A DNA stretch of 64,000 nucleotides from the NCBI GenBank assembly GCA_944387375.1, contig CALXEQ010000005.1, positions 1 to 64,000 on the forward strand, written 5' to 3'. Shown piece by piece: positions 44,848 to 52,765 of the stretch (the first letter of the stretch is position 1; each line of letters opens with the position of its first letter). Under the pieces are notes generated by a model. The model searched no databases, was not told the DNA's origin, and was given only the letters and a program-made list of their open reading frames with translations. Made by a program: the position numbers and the translations under genes. Source of the DNA: an uncultured Clostridia bacterium (GTDB lineage: Bacteria > Bacillota > Clostridia > TANB77 > CAG-465).

Positions 44848-45288
44848 TTAATTTGATTTTCTTTTTTTTATTATTTTAGTCATTGTTATTACTGTTCCAT
44901 CATCTATTTTTGAATCTACTATTACTTCATCCATAAAAGATTCCATTATTGTAAAACCCATTCCAGCATGTTCACTTTCTGGCTTTGATGTATAAGCAGG
45001 AGTCATAGCCAAACTTATATCCTCTATTCCTTTTCCAAAATCTACCACTTTAATTATTATCTTTTCATCATCTTTAATAGTAGCCTCTGTTATTATAACG
45101 CCATCTTCATTTTCTGCATAACCATGATCTATAGCATTAGTTACAGCTTCAGATAGGGCTGTTTTTATATCCATAAGCTCATCAAAATGAATATTGATCT
45201 CAGACAAAAAAGATGTAATACATAACCTTATTGATGCCAAATTTTTAATATTTGCTTTTGATTCTATTTTTATATAATTTTCACTCAT
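44848..45288 (-). CDS. spoIIAB: anti-sigma F factor SpoIIAB
   Basis: About 146 residues of the GHKL kinase fold. SEAVTNAIDHGYAE is the ATP-binding N box, VVDFGKGI the G1 box and HAGMGFTIMESFMDEV the G2 box, close to Bacillus SpoIIAB. It binds sigma F and phosphorylates SpoIIAA until septation frees sigma F in the forespore. Its ATG overlaps the last codons of spoIIAA. A terminator follows, and no spoIIAC (sigF) gene is present. Confidence 0.92.
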   Translation of the reverse strand: MSENYIKIESKANIKNLASIRLCITSFLSEINIHFDELMDIKTALSEAVTNAIDHGYAENEDGVIITEATIKDDEKIIIKVVDFGKGIEDISLAMTPAYTSKPESEHAGMGFTIMESFMDEVIVDSKIDDGTVITMTKIIKKRKSN

Positions 45289-45583
45289 ATTGTACACACT
45301 CCAATTTTATATTAGATAGTTCAATCACTCTTCTAATATTACTTGCTGCATTAACTACTGTCATTTTAGCATCAAGAAGTTTTATTAAATTATATCTTCC
45401 AAGAATAAGACCTATTCCACTACTATCCATAAATTCTACTCCAGATAAATCTAATACCAATTCATATGGTTGAAACTTCATAATATATCCATCTATAACA
45501 CCTCTTATTGTTCTGCAAGAATTCATATCTAATTCTTCTTCTAAATAAATAGTCAACTTTCCATTTAAATATTTATACTTCAA
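45281..45583 (-). CDS. spoIIAA: anti-sigma F antagonist SpoIIAA
   Basis: 100 residues, STAS fold. SGVEFMDSSGIGLILGRYNLIK carries the phosphorylatable Ser of MDSSG and closely matches Bacillus SpoIIAA, including the ILGRY segment. Unphosphorylated SpoIIAA displaces sigma F from SpoIIAB. The start codon is TTG, placed by AGAGGTGAG 6 bases upstream. No ATG is available nearby. No clear sigma-H or sigma-A promoter could be defined. Confidence 0.92.
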   Translation of the reverse strand: MKYKYLNGKLTIYLEEELDMNSCRTIRGVIDGYIMKFQPYELVLDLSGVEFMDSSGIGLILGRYNLIKLLDAKMTVVNAASNIRRVIELSNIKLECVQYE

Positions 45584-45657
45584 TTTTTTCTCACCTCTTT
45601 TTTAAATATTATATCAAGTTGAAAATAAAAAAAATGTTATATTATGATAGTATTAAA

Positions 45658-45687
45658 AAAATCCTTAAGTTTTTTCTTAAGGATTTT
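45658..45687 (-). terminator. sortase terminator
   Basis: Twelve-base arms AAAATCCTTAAG and CTTAAGGATTTT with a 6-base loop, T-run on the minus strand. Confidence 0.88.
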
Positions 45688-46447
45688 CAATTAATCTTGC
45701 TTGAACAACAAATCTTCCATTTCTTATAGAGTAGTCACAAGTAGAAAGAGTAAGTATTTTATCATTTTGAGTTATCTCAACTCCAGTTCCATATCTACTT
45801 TTATCTACAAGTGAATTTAAAAACTCTCCATATTCATCTATTGAACCAAATACAGTATCTATATAATAAAATTTAGTATCTGTAGAATATGCACTAAATA
45901 TTTCATATTTATATAGTCCATTTACAGTAGCAAGCTCTATATATTTATGTGTATCATAAAATTCTTGTCTTTTATAATTTAATAATGGTGTAAATCTATT
46001 ATCTGTTTCTGTATTATGACCATATATTATTATATTAGTCATTGGATCTGATAGTTTATTTATATTACATCTATAATCTAAAAAATTCTCTCCCCAATAT
46101 TGTTCTACATTATCTCTGTCATTTCTATAATATCTAGTATTATCTTTACCTTGAAATACAGGAGTATCTATACTAGTTCCAGGTACTTTTAACCACGCTA
46201 CTGCATCTTGATATGTAACATTAATTGCTTTTATTTCCTCAACTAAATTTCTTCCCTCTTGTTCAGAAGTAGTTACAGGAGCATTTTCATCACCAATAAA
46301 AATATCATAACCAAGTTCTTCTCCAGGTTTTTCAAGACTTCTATTTGAAAAATAATTGTTTAATAATAACGCTACAAGACCAATTATAGCCATAAGTATT
46401 ATTACAATTATTACTATTATAATTCCTACATTTCTTTTCTTTTTCAT
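45677..46447 (-). CDS. class B sortase
   Basis: 256 residues. One N-terminal membrane segment (about 7-30) precedes the sortase domain. IIIYGHN (His144), TLSTC (Cys237) and the class B spacing CDYSIRNGRFVVQARL with Arg245 form the transpeptidase site. Sortases join LPxTG-like tails to the wall or build pili. Class B enzymes usually prefer NPxTN-type signals, while the LPKTG protein at 61279 lies 15 kb away. The gene stands alone between terminators. Confidence 0.92.
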   Translation of the reverse strand: MKKKRNVGIIIVIIVIILMAIIGLVALLLNNYFSNRSLEKPGEELGYDIFIGDENAPVTTSEQEGRNLVEEIKAINVTYQDAVAWLKVPGTSIDTPVFQGKDNTRYYRNDRDNVEQYWGENFLDYRCNINKLSDPMTNIIIYGHNTETDNRFTPLLNYKRQEFYDTHKYIELATVNGLYKYEIFSAYSTDTKFYYIDTVFGSIDEYGEFLNSLVDKSRYGTGVEITQNDKILTLSTCDYSIRNGRFVVQARLIENP

Positions 46448-46531
46448 GTTATCCTCCGATTAAATTCAAAGTAATTATACCATATAAAAAATTAATATTC
46501 AATAACACTTAATATAATCAATTAAAAGAAA

Positions 46532-46561
46532 AAATCTCATTCAGTTTTATGAATGAGATTT
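46532..46561 (-). terminator. terminator of the Xer recombinase gene
   Basis: AAATCTCATTCA and TGAATGAGATTT with a 6-base loop, then T-rich minus-strand sequence. Confidence 0.85.
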
Positions 46562-46567
46562 TATATA

Positions 46568-47443
46568 TTATAAACTTGTATTTCCATTTTGATCTTGTTC
46601 ACGTAAATGCGCAGCCATCTGTGTATACATCATAGTAGATGCTACATCTGTATGTCCTAATAATTCCTGAACAGTTTTTACCTCTGCACCATCTTCTAAC
46701 ATATGAACAGCAAATGAATGTCTTATTGTGTGTGGTGTAATATCTTTATCTATTTTAGCTTGATCTTTATATTGCTTTAATATTTTCCAATAACCTTGTC
46801 TTGTCATCTTTTGCCCATTAGTATTTATAAATAAAGTTTTTTCCTCCTCTGTTCTTATTAATAAAGGTCTAACTTTATTCATATATTCTTTTAGACATTT
46901 TAGTGCTAGATTTCCAAGTGGTATATGTCTTTCTGTATTCTTTTTCTTTACTTTAATAAATCCACTAGTTAAATTAACATCTTCAACTCTTAAAGATATA
47001 AGTTCTGTTACTCTAATACCTGTAGCATATAATATCTCAAGCATTGTCTTATCTCTTTGACCTTTTAATTCAGATAAATTTGGTTGCTCTAATAATTTTT
47101 CTATTTCCGCTTTTGTAAGTATCAAAGGTTCTTTTCTATCTACCTTTGGTGCCTCAACGTTTTCAGCTATATTTGTTTCAGCTAATTTTTTATTTACCAA
47201 ATATCTATAAAAAGCTTTTATTGAAGCTGTACTTCTTGATATTGTTGAATTAGATTTTCCCTCTGCCATTAAATGATTAATGTATTCTTGCATATCTTCT
47301 TTAGTTAAGTCAAATATCTTTTTCCCCTGTTTTTCAAAATAATTGCTAAATTGAACTATATCTCTTTCATAAGATGCAAGTGTATTTTGTGACGCTTGTC
47401 TTGCTTTTAAACTGTCGATAAATTCATCAATTATTATTTTCAT
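46568..47443 (-). CDS. XerC/XerD-type tyrosine recombinase
   Basis: 291 residues, the Xer length. An N-terminal SAM-like core-binding domain (about 1-90) is followed by the catalytic domain with Arg144 (ATGIRVTEL), His238 and Arg241 (HTIRH), His264 and Tyr273 (TMMYTQ). The chromosome-dimer resolvases act at dif. No dif-like 28-mer was found next to the gene. The housekeeping neighbours and standard length argue against a phage integrase. TTGCAA/TAAAAT promoter upstream. Confidence 0.9.
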   Translation of the reverse strand: MKIIIDEFIDSLKARQASQNTLASYERDIVQFSNYFEKQGKKIFDLTKEDMQEYINHLMAEGKSNSTISRSTASIKAFYRYLVNKKLAETNIAENVEAPKVDRKEPLILTKAEIEKLLEQPNLSELKGQRDKTMLEILYATGIRVTELISLRVEDVNLTSGFIKVKKKNTERHIPLGNLALKCLKEYMNKVRPLLIRTEEEKTLFINTNGQKMTRQGYWKILKQYKDQAKIDKDITPHTIRHSFAVHMLEDGAEVKTVQELLGHTDVASTMMYTQMAAHLREQDQNGNTSL

Positions 47444-47474
47444 TCTCAGTCTCCTCCATTCGTAATCACTTGTT

Positions 47475-47503
47475 ATTTTACACTATTTCAATACAATTTG
47501 CAA
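47475..47503 (-). promoter_or_regulatory. promoter of the Xer recombinase gene
   Basis: Minus-strand TTGCAA (47498-47503), 17 bases, TAAAAT (47475-47480). Confidence 0.55.
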
Positions 47504-47553
47504 GCTTTTTGGCGAAAATTATGTAATGTTTCTATGTTTAGTGATTTTCTATA

Positions 47554-48150
47554 CTATAAACCTTTGTATAAATTAAAAATAATACCTGTCATTGCTTGCT
47601 CTAAAACTAAAGAAAATGAAATTAATGAGAATGAAATTATTAACCAATATATATTTTTTATGATATCTTTAAATTCTATTTTTCCATCACTTGTAAAAGA
47701 TATATATATATTAATTATGTTATTTGATATAAAAATATATGCTGATAAAGTAAAAATCAATGGTAGTATAACACTTAAAAATACAGCTATTAGTCCGCTT
47801 CCAACACCAAACACACTAAATAAACAGCAAATATATATTCCTGTTATAATAGCCTTTAACATTAATAATACACAAACTGCTATTGGTGCAATTAATGTTA
47901 TTAAAGATAAATATAACAACCCTATAAATAAAACATTGTTTTTTAATCCATTTAATATAACGTTTACTGATTTAAAATTTTCTTGATTAACACTATCAAA
48001 TACATTTTTTACGATATCTACATAATCTGTTTTTATATTAGACAAATTAAATAGTATTATGCCAATAACTATTCCTACTAAATAAATAATTAATAATTTT
48101 AATATTGTGTGTAAATTTTCTAATATATACTTTTGTATGCTTTTATTCAT
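47554..48150 (-). CDS. spoIIM: stage II sporulation protein M
   Basis: 198 residues, five membrane helices. LFIGLLYLS, APIAVCVLLMLKAIITG and the hydrophobic C-terminal third fit SpoIIM/DUF95. It is the membrane scaffold of the DMP engulfment complex with SpoIID and SpoIIP. It follows rnhA by 41 bases. Its GGTGA ribosome binding site lies in the 3' arm of a perfect inverted repeat, the same layout as at gpr. Confidence 0.9.
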   Translation of the reverse strand: MNKSIQKYILENLHTILKLLIIYLVGIVIGIILFNLSNIKTDYVDIVKNVFDSVNQENFKSVNVILNGLKNNVLFIGLLYLSLITLIAPIAVCVLLMLKAIITGIYICCLFSVFGVGSGLIAVFLSVILPLIFTLSAYIFISNNIINIYISFTSDGKIEFKDIIKNIYWLIISFSLISFSLVLEQAMTGIIFNLYKGL

Positions 48151-48156
48151 AATAAA

Positions 48157-48187
48157 TCACCATATAACACTCTATGCTATATGGTGA
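48157..48187 (-). promoter_or_regulatory. inverted repeat sequestering the spoIIM ribosome binding site
   Basis: In the rnhA-spoIIM gap, minus-strand TCACCATATA, 11-base loop, TATATGGTGA pair perfectly (48178-48187 with 48157-48166). The 3' arm contains GGTGA, 6 bases before the spoIIM ATG. Only TTTATT follows, so it is a weak terminator at best. Confidence 0.72.
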
Positions 48188-48191
48188 ATTT

Positions 48192-48629
48192 TTATTCAAA
48201 TTTTTCTCTTTGCTCTACTGCAAGCTTGTCACATCTATTATTTAACTCATCTTGTGCATGCCCCTTTACTTTATTAAAAGTAACCTTGTGAATTTCAAGT
48301 TGTTTTAAGAGTCTTTCCCATAAATCTATGTTTTTTACTTCCTTTTTATCTGCCTTTTTCCATCCATTTTTTCTCCATGAATATATCCATCCTTTTTCAA
48401 TGGAATTTACAACATATGCACTATCACTATAAACTTCAACTTCACATGGCTCTTTTAGCATCTCAAGTCCCTTAATTACAGCCATCATTTCCATTTTATT
48501 ATTAGTAGTATCTTTTTGTCCACCTACTATTTCTTTTTCAATATTATTATATATTAATATTGCAGCATATCCACCAGGGCCAGGATTACCACTGCATGCA
48601 CCATCTGTATATAATATTACTTTCTTCAT
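48192..48629 (-). CDS. rnhA: ribonuclease HI
   Basis: 145 residues. VILYTDGACSGNPGPGGYA carries the first catalytic Asp, MEMMAVIKGLEML the Glu, SDSAYVVNS the next Asp, and NNRCDKLA the last. It cuts RNA in RNA-DNA hybrids. It has GGAGGAG before the ATG, is divergent from tmcAL, and is followed by spoIIM on the same strand. Confidence 0.96.
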   Translation of the reverse strand: MKKVILYTDGACSGNPGPGGYAAILIYNNIEKEIVGGQKDTTNNKMEMMAVIKGLEMLKEPCEVEVYSDSAYVVNSIEKGWIYSWRKNGWKKADKKEVKNIDLWERLLKQLEIHKVTFNKVKGHAQDELNNRCDKLAVEQREKFE

Positions 48630-48642
48630 AACTCCTCCATTA

Positions 48643-48671
48643 TTGATTTATGCTAAACTTACATGTATAAT
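48643..48671 (+). promoter_or_regulatory. tmcAL promoter
   Basis: TTGATT (48643-48648), 17 bases, TATAAT (48666-48671). Confidence 0.68.
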
Positions 48672-48714
48672 ATTAACATAGAAATAACGTAATATCAATA
48701 AGGAAGTGAATTTA

Positions 48715-49875
48715 ATGAAAATTGTTGGAATAATTGCTGAATTTAATCCATTTCATAATGGACATAAATATCTAATACAAAAAGCTAAACAAATAACAAA
48801 TGCAGATATCGCTATTTGTATTATATCTGGTAATTTTACACAACTTGGCAATATATCTATAATAGATAAATTTAAAAGAGCAAAAATCGCAATTGAAAAT
48901 GGAGCTGATGCTATAATAGAATTACCTACAATATATGCTACAGCTAGCTCACAATACTTTGCATTTGGAGCTGTAAATATATTAAATAGTTTAAATTGTA
49001 TAGATTATTTATGTTTTGGAAGTGAGACAGCAAATATAGATGAGTTGAGTAGTATTGCAAATAAAATAATTACAAATGAAAAGGAAATATGGAAAATTAT
49101 AGAAGAAGAATTAAAAGAAGGGATTTCGTTTGCTAGTGCAAGACAAAATGCAATTAGTAGCTTTTTAACTGCACAAGAGCTCACTGTATCTTCTCTTTCC
49201 AATAATATTCTTGCAATAGAATATATAAAATCATTAATAAAACTTAAAAGTAGTATTATACCTATAGCTATTAAAAGAAATGAACAGGAAAATATAACCA
49301 GTGCAACTAGCATTAGAAAAATGCTACATGAAAATAATAATAATGTTTATAATTATTTACCATATAAAGAAAACTACTTTGAAAAAATTATGTTTAACGA
49401 TAATTTTTATAAAATAGTACAATACAATATTGTTAGTAAGGGGAAAGAATATATAAAAAATATAAATGAAGTTACAGAAGGTCTTGAAAATAAAATATAT
49501 AATGCAATAAATATTTCAAATAATTATGATGAATTTATTCACAATATTAAAAGTAAAAGATATCAATTAAGTAAAATAAAAAGAATACTTATATATATTT
49601 TACTTGATATATCAAAAGAAGATTTTCTACAATTAAATAATTCTACTAACGCATATATACATATACTTACAATAAATAGTAATATAAAGAATTCTTTGCT
49701 TTCTTTAATAAATAAAAAATCTAAATGTAAAATATTTACATCTATTAATGATAAAATATTAAATAGTCAGTCTGAAATAGTAAAAAAATCTTTGGCTTTA
49801 GATATCAAAGCATCTAACATCTATAGTGTATTATCTGGCAATATTATAAATAAAGATTATACGAATAAAATATAA
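48715..49875 (+). CDS. tmcAL: tRNA(Met) cytidine acetate ligase (YlbM family)
   Basis: About 386 residues. GIIAEFNPFHNGHKYLI is the nucleotidyltransferase HxGH signature at the N-terminus. MLSGNFTQ-like ISGNFTQLG, ASSQYFAFGAV and FGSETANIDEL follow. TmcAL activates acetate with ATP and acetylates the wobble cytidine of elongator tRNA-Met. I place the start at MKIVGI with AAGGAAGTG at good spacing. A GTG three codons earlier overlaps that site. Own promoter, terminator after the gene. Confidence 0.93.
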   Translation: MKIVGIIAEFNPFHNGHKYLIQKAKQITNADIAICIISGNFTQLGNISIIDKFKRAKIAIENGADAIIELPTIYATASSQYFAFGAVNILNSLNCIDYLCFGSETANIDELSSIANKIITNEKEIWKIIEEELKEGISFASARQNAISSFLTAQELTVSSLSNNILAIEYIKSLIKLKSSIIPIAIKRNEQENITSATSIRKMLHENNNNVYNYLPYKENYFEKIMFNDNFYKIVQYNIVSKGKEYIKNINEVTEGLENKIYNAINISNNYDEFIHNIKSKRYQLSKIKRILIYILLDISKEDFLQLNNSTNAYIHILTINSNIKNSLLSLINKKSKCKIFTSINDKILNSQSEIVKKSLALDIKASNIYSVLSGNIINKDYTNKI

Positions 49876-49903
49876 AGAAGATAAGAAAAAACTTATCTTC
49901 TTT
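49874..49903. terminator. terminator between tmcAL and the 260-residue envelope protein
   Basis: AAAGAAGATAAG and CTTATCTTCTTT with a 6-base loop. It overlaps the ends of both convergent genes. Confidence 0.75.
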
Positions 49904-50684
49904 AATTATTAATATTATTATCTATATATTCTTTTAAATTCTCATATTCTTGTGTTTCATTATTTAAAATATTAGTTTTTTCAAAGTCTAGATTAATTAC
50001 ACTTACATATTCAGTTTCTTGTGGTATTTGCACCTCTCTTAATCCTATTTCAAGACCTATTATCTCATATCCTTTATTTTTTTCATTATATGTAAGATAT
50101 GCTAAATAAGTCTTTCCTTCTTCTATATTAATATCCTTATTAACACGCAAATTTGCATATTCTTCACTAAGTGGAGTATTAATCCCATACATTTCTCTTA
50201 CTTTTAATCTATTTTCCCTTGCAGCCTCAGGTTGTGCATTATTATATGTTTCCATATCCACATATCCGCCTGGCTTCATATATGTTATTACATCTCCCTC
50301 TTTAAGTGTACCATAAATAGAATTATTTATAAGTGCTTTTCCAAAAGTCATTCCAAGCATACTTACATTCATATCCATATAATCTAAAGATATTACCCTT
50401 ATTATCGCAATGTCTGTACATAATTTTTTTAACGACTCTATTGTAAATGGCTCTTTAAAGCATACAACACTTGCAGAATCCGTTGCTATTTCTTTAATCT
50501 CATTAGTTACATATGTAAAAATTTTATACTTTGGTGTTTCTTCTAAAATAACTTGATCAATATCACTTATAGATTCTTCTAGTATAGTATTATTTTGTGT
50601 TTTAGTATTAAGTTTTATAACTAAAATTATGGCAACTAAACTTAAAGCTAAAATAAAACTAATTAATATATACTTTTTCTTCAT
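49902..50684 (-). CDS. membrane-anchored extracytoplasmic protein, third gene of the ECF sigma operon
   Basis: 260 residues. A hydrophobic N-terminal anchor (about 5-25) is followed by an extracellular domain of unknown fold. It shares IEEGKTYLAYL and ILNNETQEYENL with the gene before it (LEEGKTYMMFI, ILNNDTKEYQDI) at matching distance from the C-terminus, so the two are paralogous domains. It probably senses or buffers envelope conditions for the sigma factor. This is inferred from context. Confidence 0.7.
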   Translation of the reverse strand: MKKKYILISFILALSLVAIILVIKLNTKTQNNTILEESISDIDQVILEETPKYKIFTYVTNEIKEIATDSASVVCFKEPFTIESLKKLCTDIAIIRVISLDYMDMNVSMLGMTFGKALINNSIYGTLKEGDVITYMKPGGYVDMETYNNAQPEAARENRLKVREMYGINTPLSEEYANLRVNKDINIEEGKTYLAYLTYNEKNKGYEIIGLEIGLREVQIPQETEYVSVINLDFEKTNILNNETQEYENLKEYIDNNINN

Positions 50685-50695
50685 AAACTCTCCTC

Positions 50696-51580
50696 CTAAT
50701 ACAAAACAGAGTTAATATCTTGATACTCTTTAGTATCATTATTTAAAATCATGTCAGTATTTATATCATATTCTCTTAATAAATTTTTAGATAAGTTTGT
50801 AAAATATTCATTACCTGCCATTTTTCTAATAAACATCATATATGTTTTTCCTTCTTCAAGTTTTATATCATTTTCTCTAAATTCACTTATATATACTTTT
50901 TCTTTTCCAGCATTTATATAGTCATTATACTCTTTTTCTATTCTATCTATATCTAAAGGCTCCATATTATAATAATCCCAGTATTTCATATATTCATTAT
51001 ATTCTAATATTCCACCTTCTGCTCTAACTACTAAATTTTCATCTTGCTTAAAATCTCCTCTTATACTTTTTATAATTTTTATATCAGCTATAGTTCTTAC
51101 TGGTACATAATCTTCTTTAACATACTCCTGTCCACCTTGAGTATAATATTTAGTGTCGAAATTTGTATAACTAATATTTTCTACTTTAGCTATTACCACA
51201 TCATAATCTAAAGTATCAAATATAGTCTTTATATCTTTTGTATCTATATCATACATAAAAGAAAGTGTATTTTGATTTTCATCTTTTGTAACATCTATAA
51301 TTCCATATAAATTATCTACTTGTACACTGTCACTCACATTTTGATTAGTGTTTTGATTTGTATTTTCATTTATATTCTCATTATATTTTATATTTAAAAA
51401 CACCACAGATACAATAATACCTAAAAATACAATAATAGATGCTACATATTTTAAATAATTATCTTTTCTCTTTAATATTTTTTCATCAAAAATAGTTTCA
51501 ATAGAATTGCTTATATCATTAGGAACTTGAATTTGATTTATTTTTTCTTTTAACAATAAGTCTAATTCCTTATCATCCAT
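50696..51580 (-). CDS. probable anti-sigma factor with transmembrane and extracellular domains
   Basis: 294 residues. A short cytosolic part (about 1-42) begins DDKELDLLLKEKINQIQVP, one membrane helix (about 43-63) follows, and the rest is extracellular. It lies directly behind an ECF sigma gene, sharing its stop/start boundary. That layout is the standard sigma/anti-sigma pair. No zinc-binding anti-sigma motif is visible, so the type is unclear. Its C-terminal half resembles the next gene. Confidence 0.75.
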   Translation of the reverse strand: MDDKELDLLLKEKINQIQVPNDISNSIETIFDEKILKRKDNYLKYVASIIVFLGIIVSVVFLNIKYNENINENTNQNTNQNVSDSVQVDNLYGIIDVTKDENQNTLSFMYDIDTKDIKTIFDTLDYDVVIAKVENISYTNFDTKYYTQGGQEYVKEDYVPVRTIADIKIIKSIRGDFKQDENLVVRAEGGILEYNEYMKYWDYYNMEPLDIDRIEKEYNDYINAGKEKVYISEFRENDIKLEEGKTYMMFIRKMAGNEYFTNLSKNLLREYDINTDMILNNDTKEYQDINSVLY

Positions 51581-52107
51581 TATTTATTCTCCTTTCCTAA
51601 ATGCATTTTTATTTTATTTCTTATACTAGATAATTTACTTCTTAATGTACTTTCATTTATATCCAAAATCTCACTTATTTCCTTTGTTGTATACTCATCT
51701 AAATAATACATAGTAATTAGAGTTTTTTCTTGCACATCTAGAAAATCTATTATATTAAAAAAATTCATATTATTTTCTAAATCTATAAAATCACTTTCAT
51801 ACTTAAATTTATTTTCATCAAACTCACTATAAGAAAGTATATTAATTTTCTTTTGATTATAAATTTTATTACATGAGTTTATTAATATCTTAGTAATCCA
51901 TGCATTAAATTTTTCAACTTCTTTTAATTTTTTTATATTTATATAAGCATACATAATAGTGTCTTGCATTGCATCTTTTATATCTTCTGCATTACTAAGT
52001 CTACTTCTTGCGATTATATATAATTTTCTTTGAATATTTTCAATAACTCTACAAAAAGCTTGCTTATCTCCTTTTTGAGCTTTTTTAATATCTAGAAGTA
52101 CTTCCAT
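51580..52107 (-). CDS. ECF-type RNA polymerase sigma factor
   Basis: About 175 residues with only sigma regions 2 and 4. Region 2 contains AEDIKDAMQDTIMYAYINIKKLKE, and region 4 the helix-turn-helix TTKEISEILDINESTLRSKLSSIRNKI. It directs RNA polymerase to a small extracytoplasmic-stress regulon. I place the start at MEVLLD with GAGAGGAG 5 bases upstream. The target promoters are not identifiable here. Confidence 0.88.
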   Translation of the reverse strand: MEVLLDIKKAQKGDKQAFCRVIENIQRKLYIIARSRLSNAEDIKDAMQDTIMYAYINIKKLKEVEKFNAWITKILINSCNKIYNQKKINILSYSEFDENKFKYESDFIDLENNMNFFNIIDFLDVQEKTLITMYYLDEYTTKEISEILDINESTLRSKLSSIRNKIKMHLGKENK

Positions 52108-52188
52108 AATTTCTCCTCTCAAATTGTATACACTTATATAGATACAAAAATATTATATTTTGTCCATATATTTTAAATAAAATCAAAA

Positions 52189-52215
52189 AAAGACCTGGTT
52201 TTTCTCCAAGTCTTT
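52189..52215 (-). terminator. rplQ terminator
   Basis: AAAGACCTGG and CCAAGTCTTT pair with one wobble, then seven T on the minus strand. It ends the ribosomal block. Confidence 0.85.
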
Positions 52216-52224
52216 AGTTTTTTA

Positions 52225-52746
52225 CTATATTAATTCAATTATAGCCATATCTGCTCCGTCACCGCGTCTAGCAACTAATTTAGTTATTCTTGTATAACCA
52301 CCTTTAGCTTCATATTTTGGAGCAATTTCATTAAATAATTTTTCAGTTAAGTCAATTGTATTTCCTTTAGAATCACTTACTTTATTTAATGTTTTAAACA
52401 TTTTTCTTCTTGCAGCAAGTTTAGAAGCACTATCAACTTTAACTTCTTCTTTTACTACTTCTCTTACTATAACTTCATATTTATTTCCATTTTTTGATGT
52501 TTTAGTTTCTTTAACTTTCTTACCATTTTTATCTAATTTAGCTCTTGAAACTGTTTTTTCTTTAGTTTCAAAATTATCTTTTTCTTTAATAGCTAAATCA
52601 ATTAAACTATCTGCTAGAGGTTTAACTTCTTTTGCTTTTGCAAGTGTAGTTTCAACTCTACCATTAAGAATTAAAGAAGTAACTAAATTATTTAGCATTG
52701 CTTTTCTATGAGAAGTTGTTCTTGAAAGTTTTCTTGTTCCTGGCAT
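52225..52746 (-). CDS. rplQ: 50S ribosomal protein L17 (with internal insertion)
   Basis: 173 residues. N-terminal MPGTRKLSRTTSHRKAMLNNL and the C-terminal GGYTRITKLVARRGDGADMAIIEL are L17. The central segment (about residues 58-105), rich in Lys, Glu and Val, is extra compared with the roughly 115-130 residues usual elsewhere. Such insertions are seen in some Clostridia. It lines the polypeptide exit tunnel. Last gene of the operon. Confidence 0.95.
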   Translation of the reverse strand: MPGTRKLSRTTSHRKAMLNNLVTSLILNGRVETTLAKAKEVKPLADSLIDLAIKEKDNFETKEKTVSRAKLDKNGKKVKETKTSKNGNKYEVIVREVVKEEVKVDSASKLAARRKMFKTLNKVSDSKGNTIDLTEKLFNEIAPKYEAKGGYTRITKLVARRGDGADMAIIELI

Positions 52747-52765
52747 TGTAAATTTCCTCCTTTAA

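Noticed and set aside
44848..45583. RsbV/RsbW stress-sigma pair
   Set aside because: ILGRY in the antagonist and MGFTIMESFMDEV in the kinase follow SpoIIAA/SpoIIAB more closely. A second pair cannot be excluded without the full genome.
46568..47443. A phage or transposon integrase
   Set aside because: The 291-residue length, the spacing of the catalytic residues and the housekeeping neighbours fit XerC/XerD. No attachment repeats or other mobile genes were seen.
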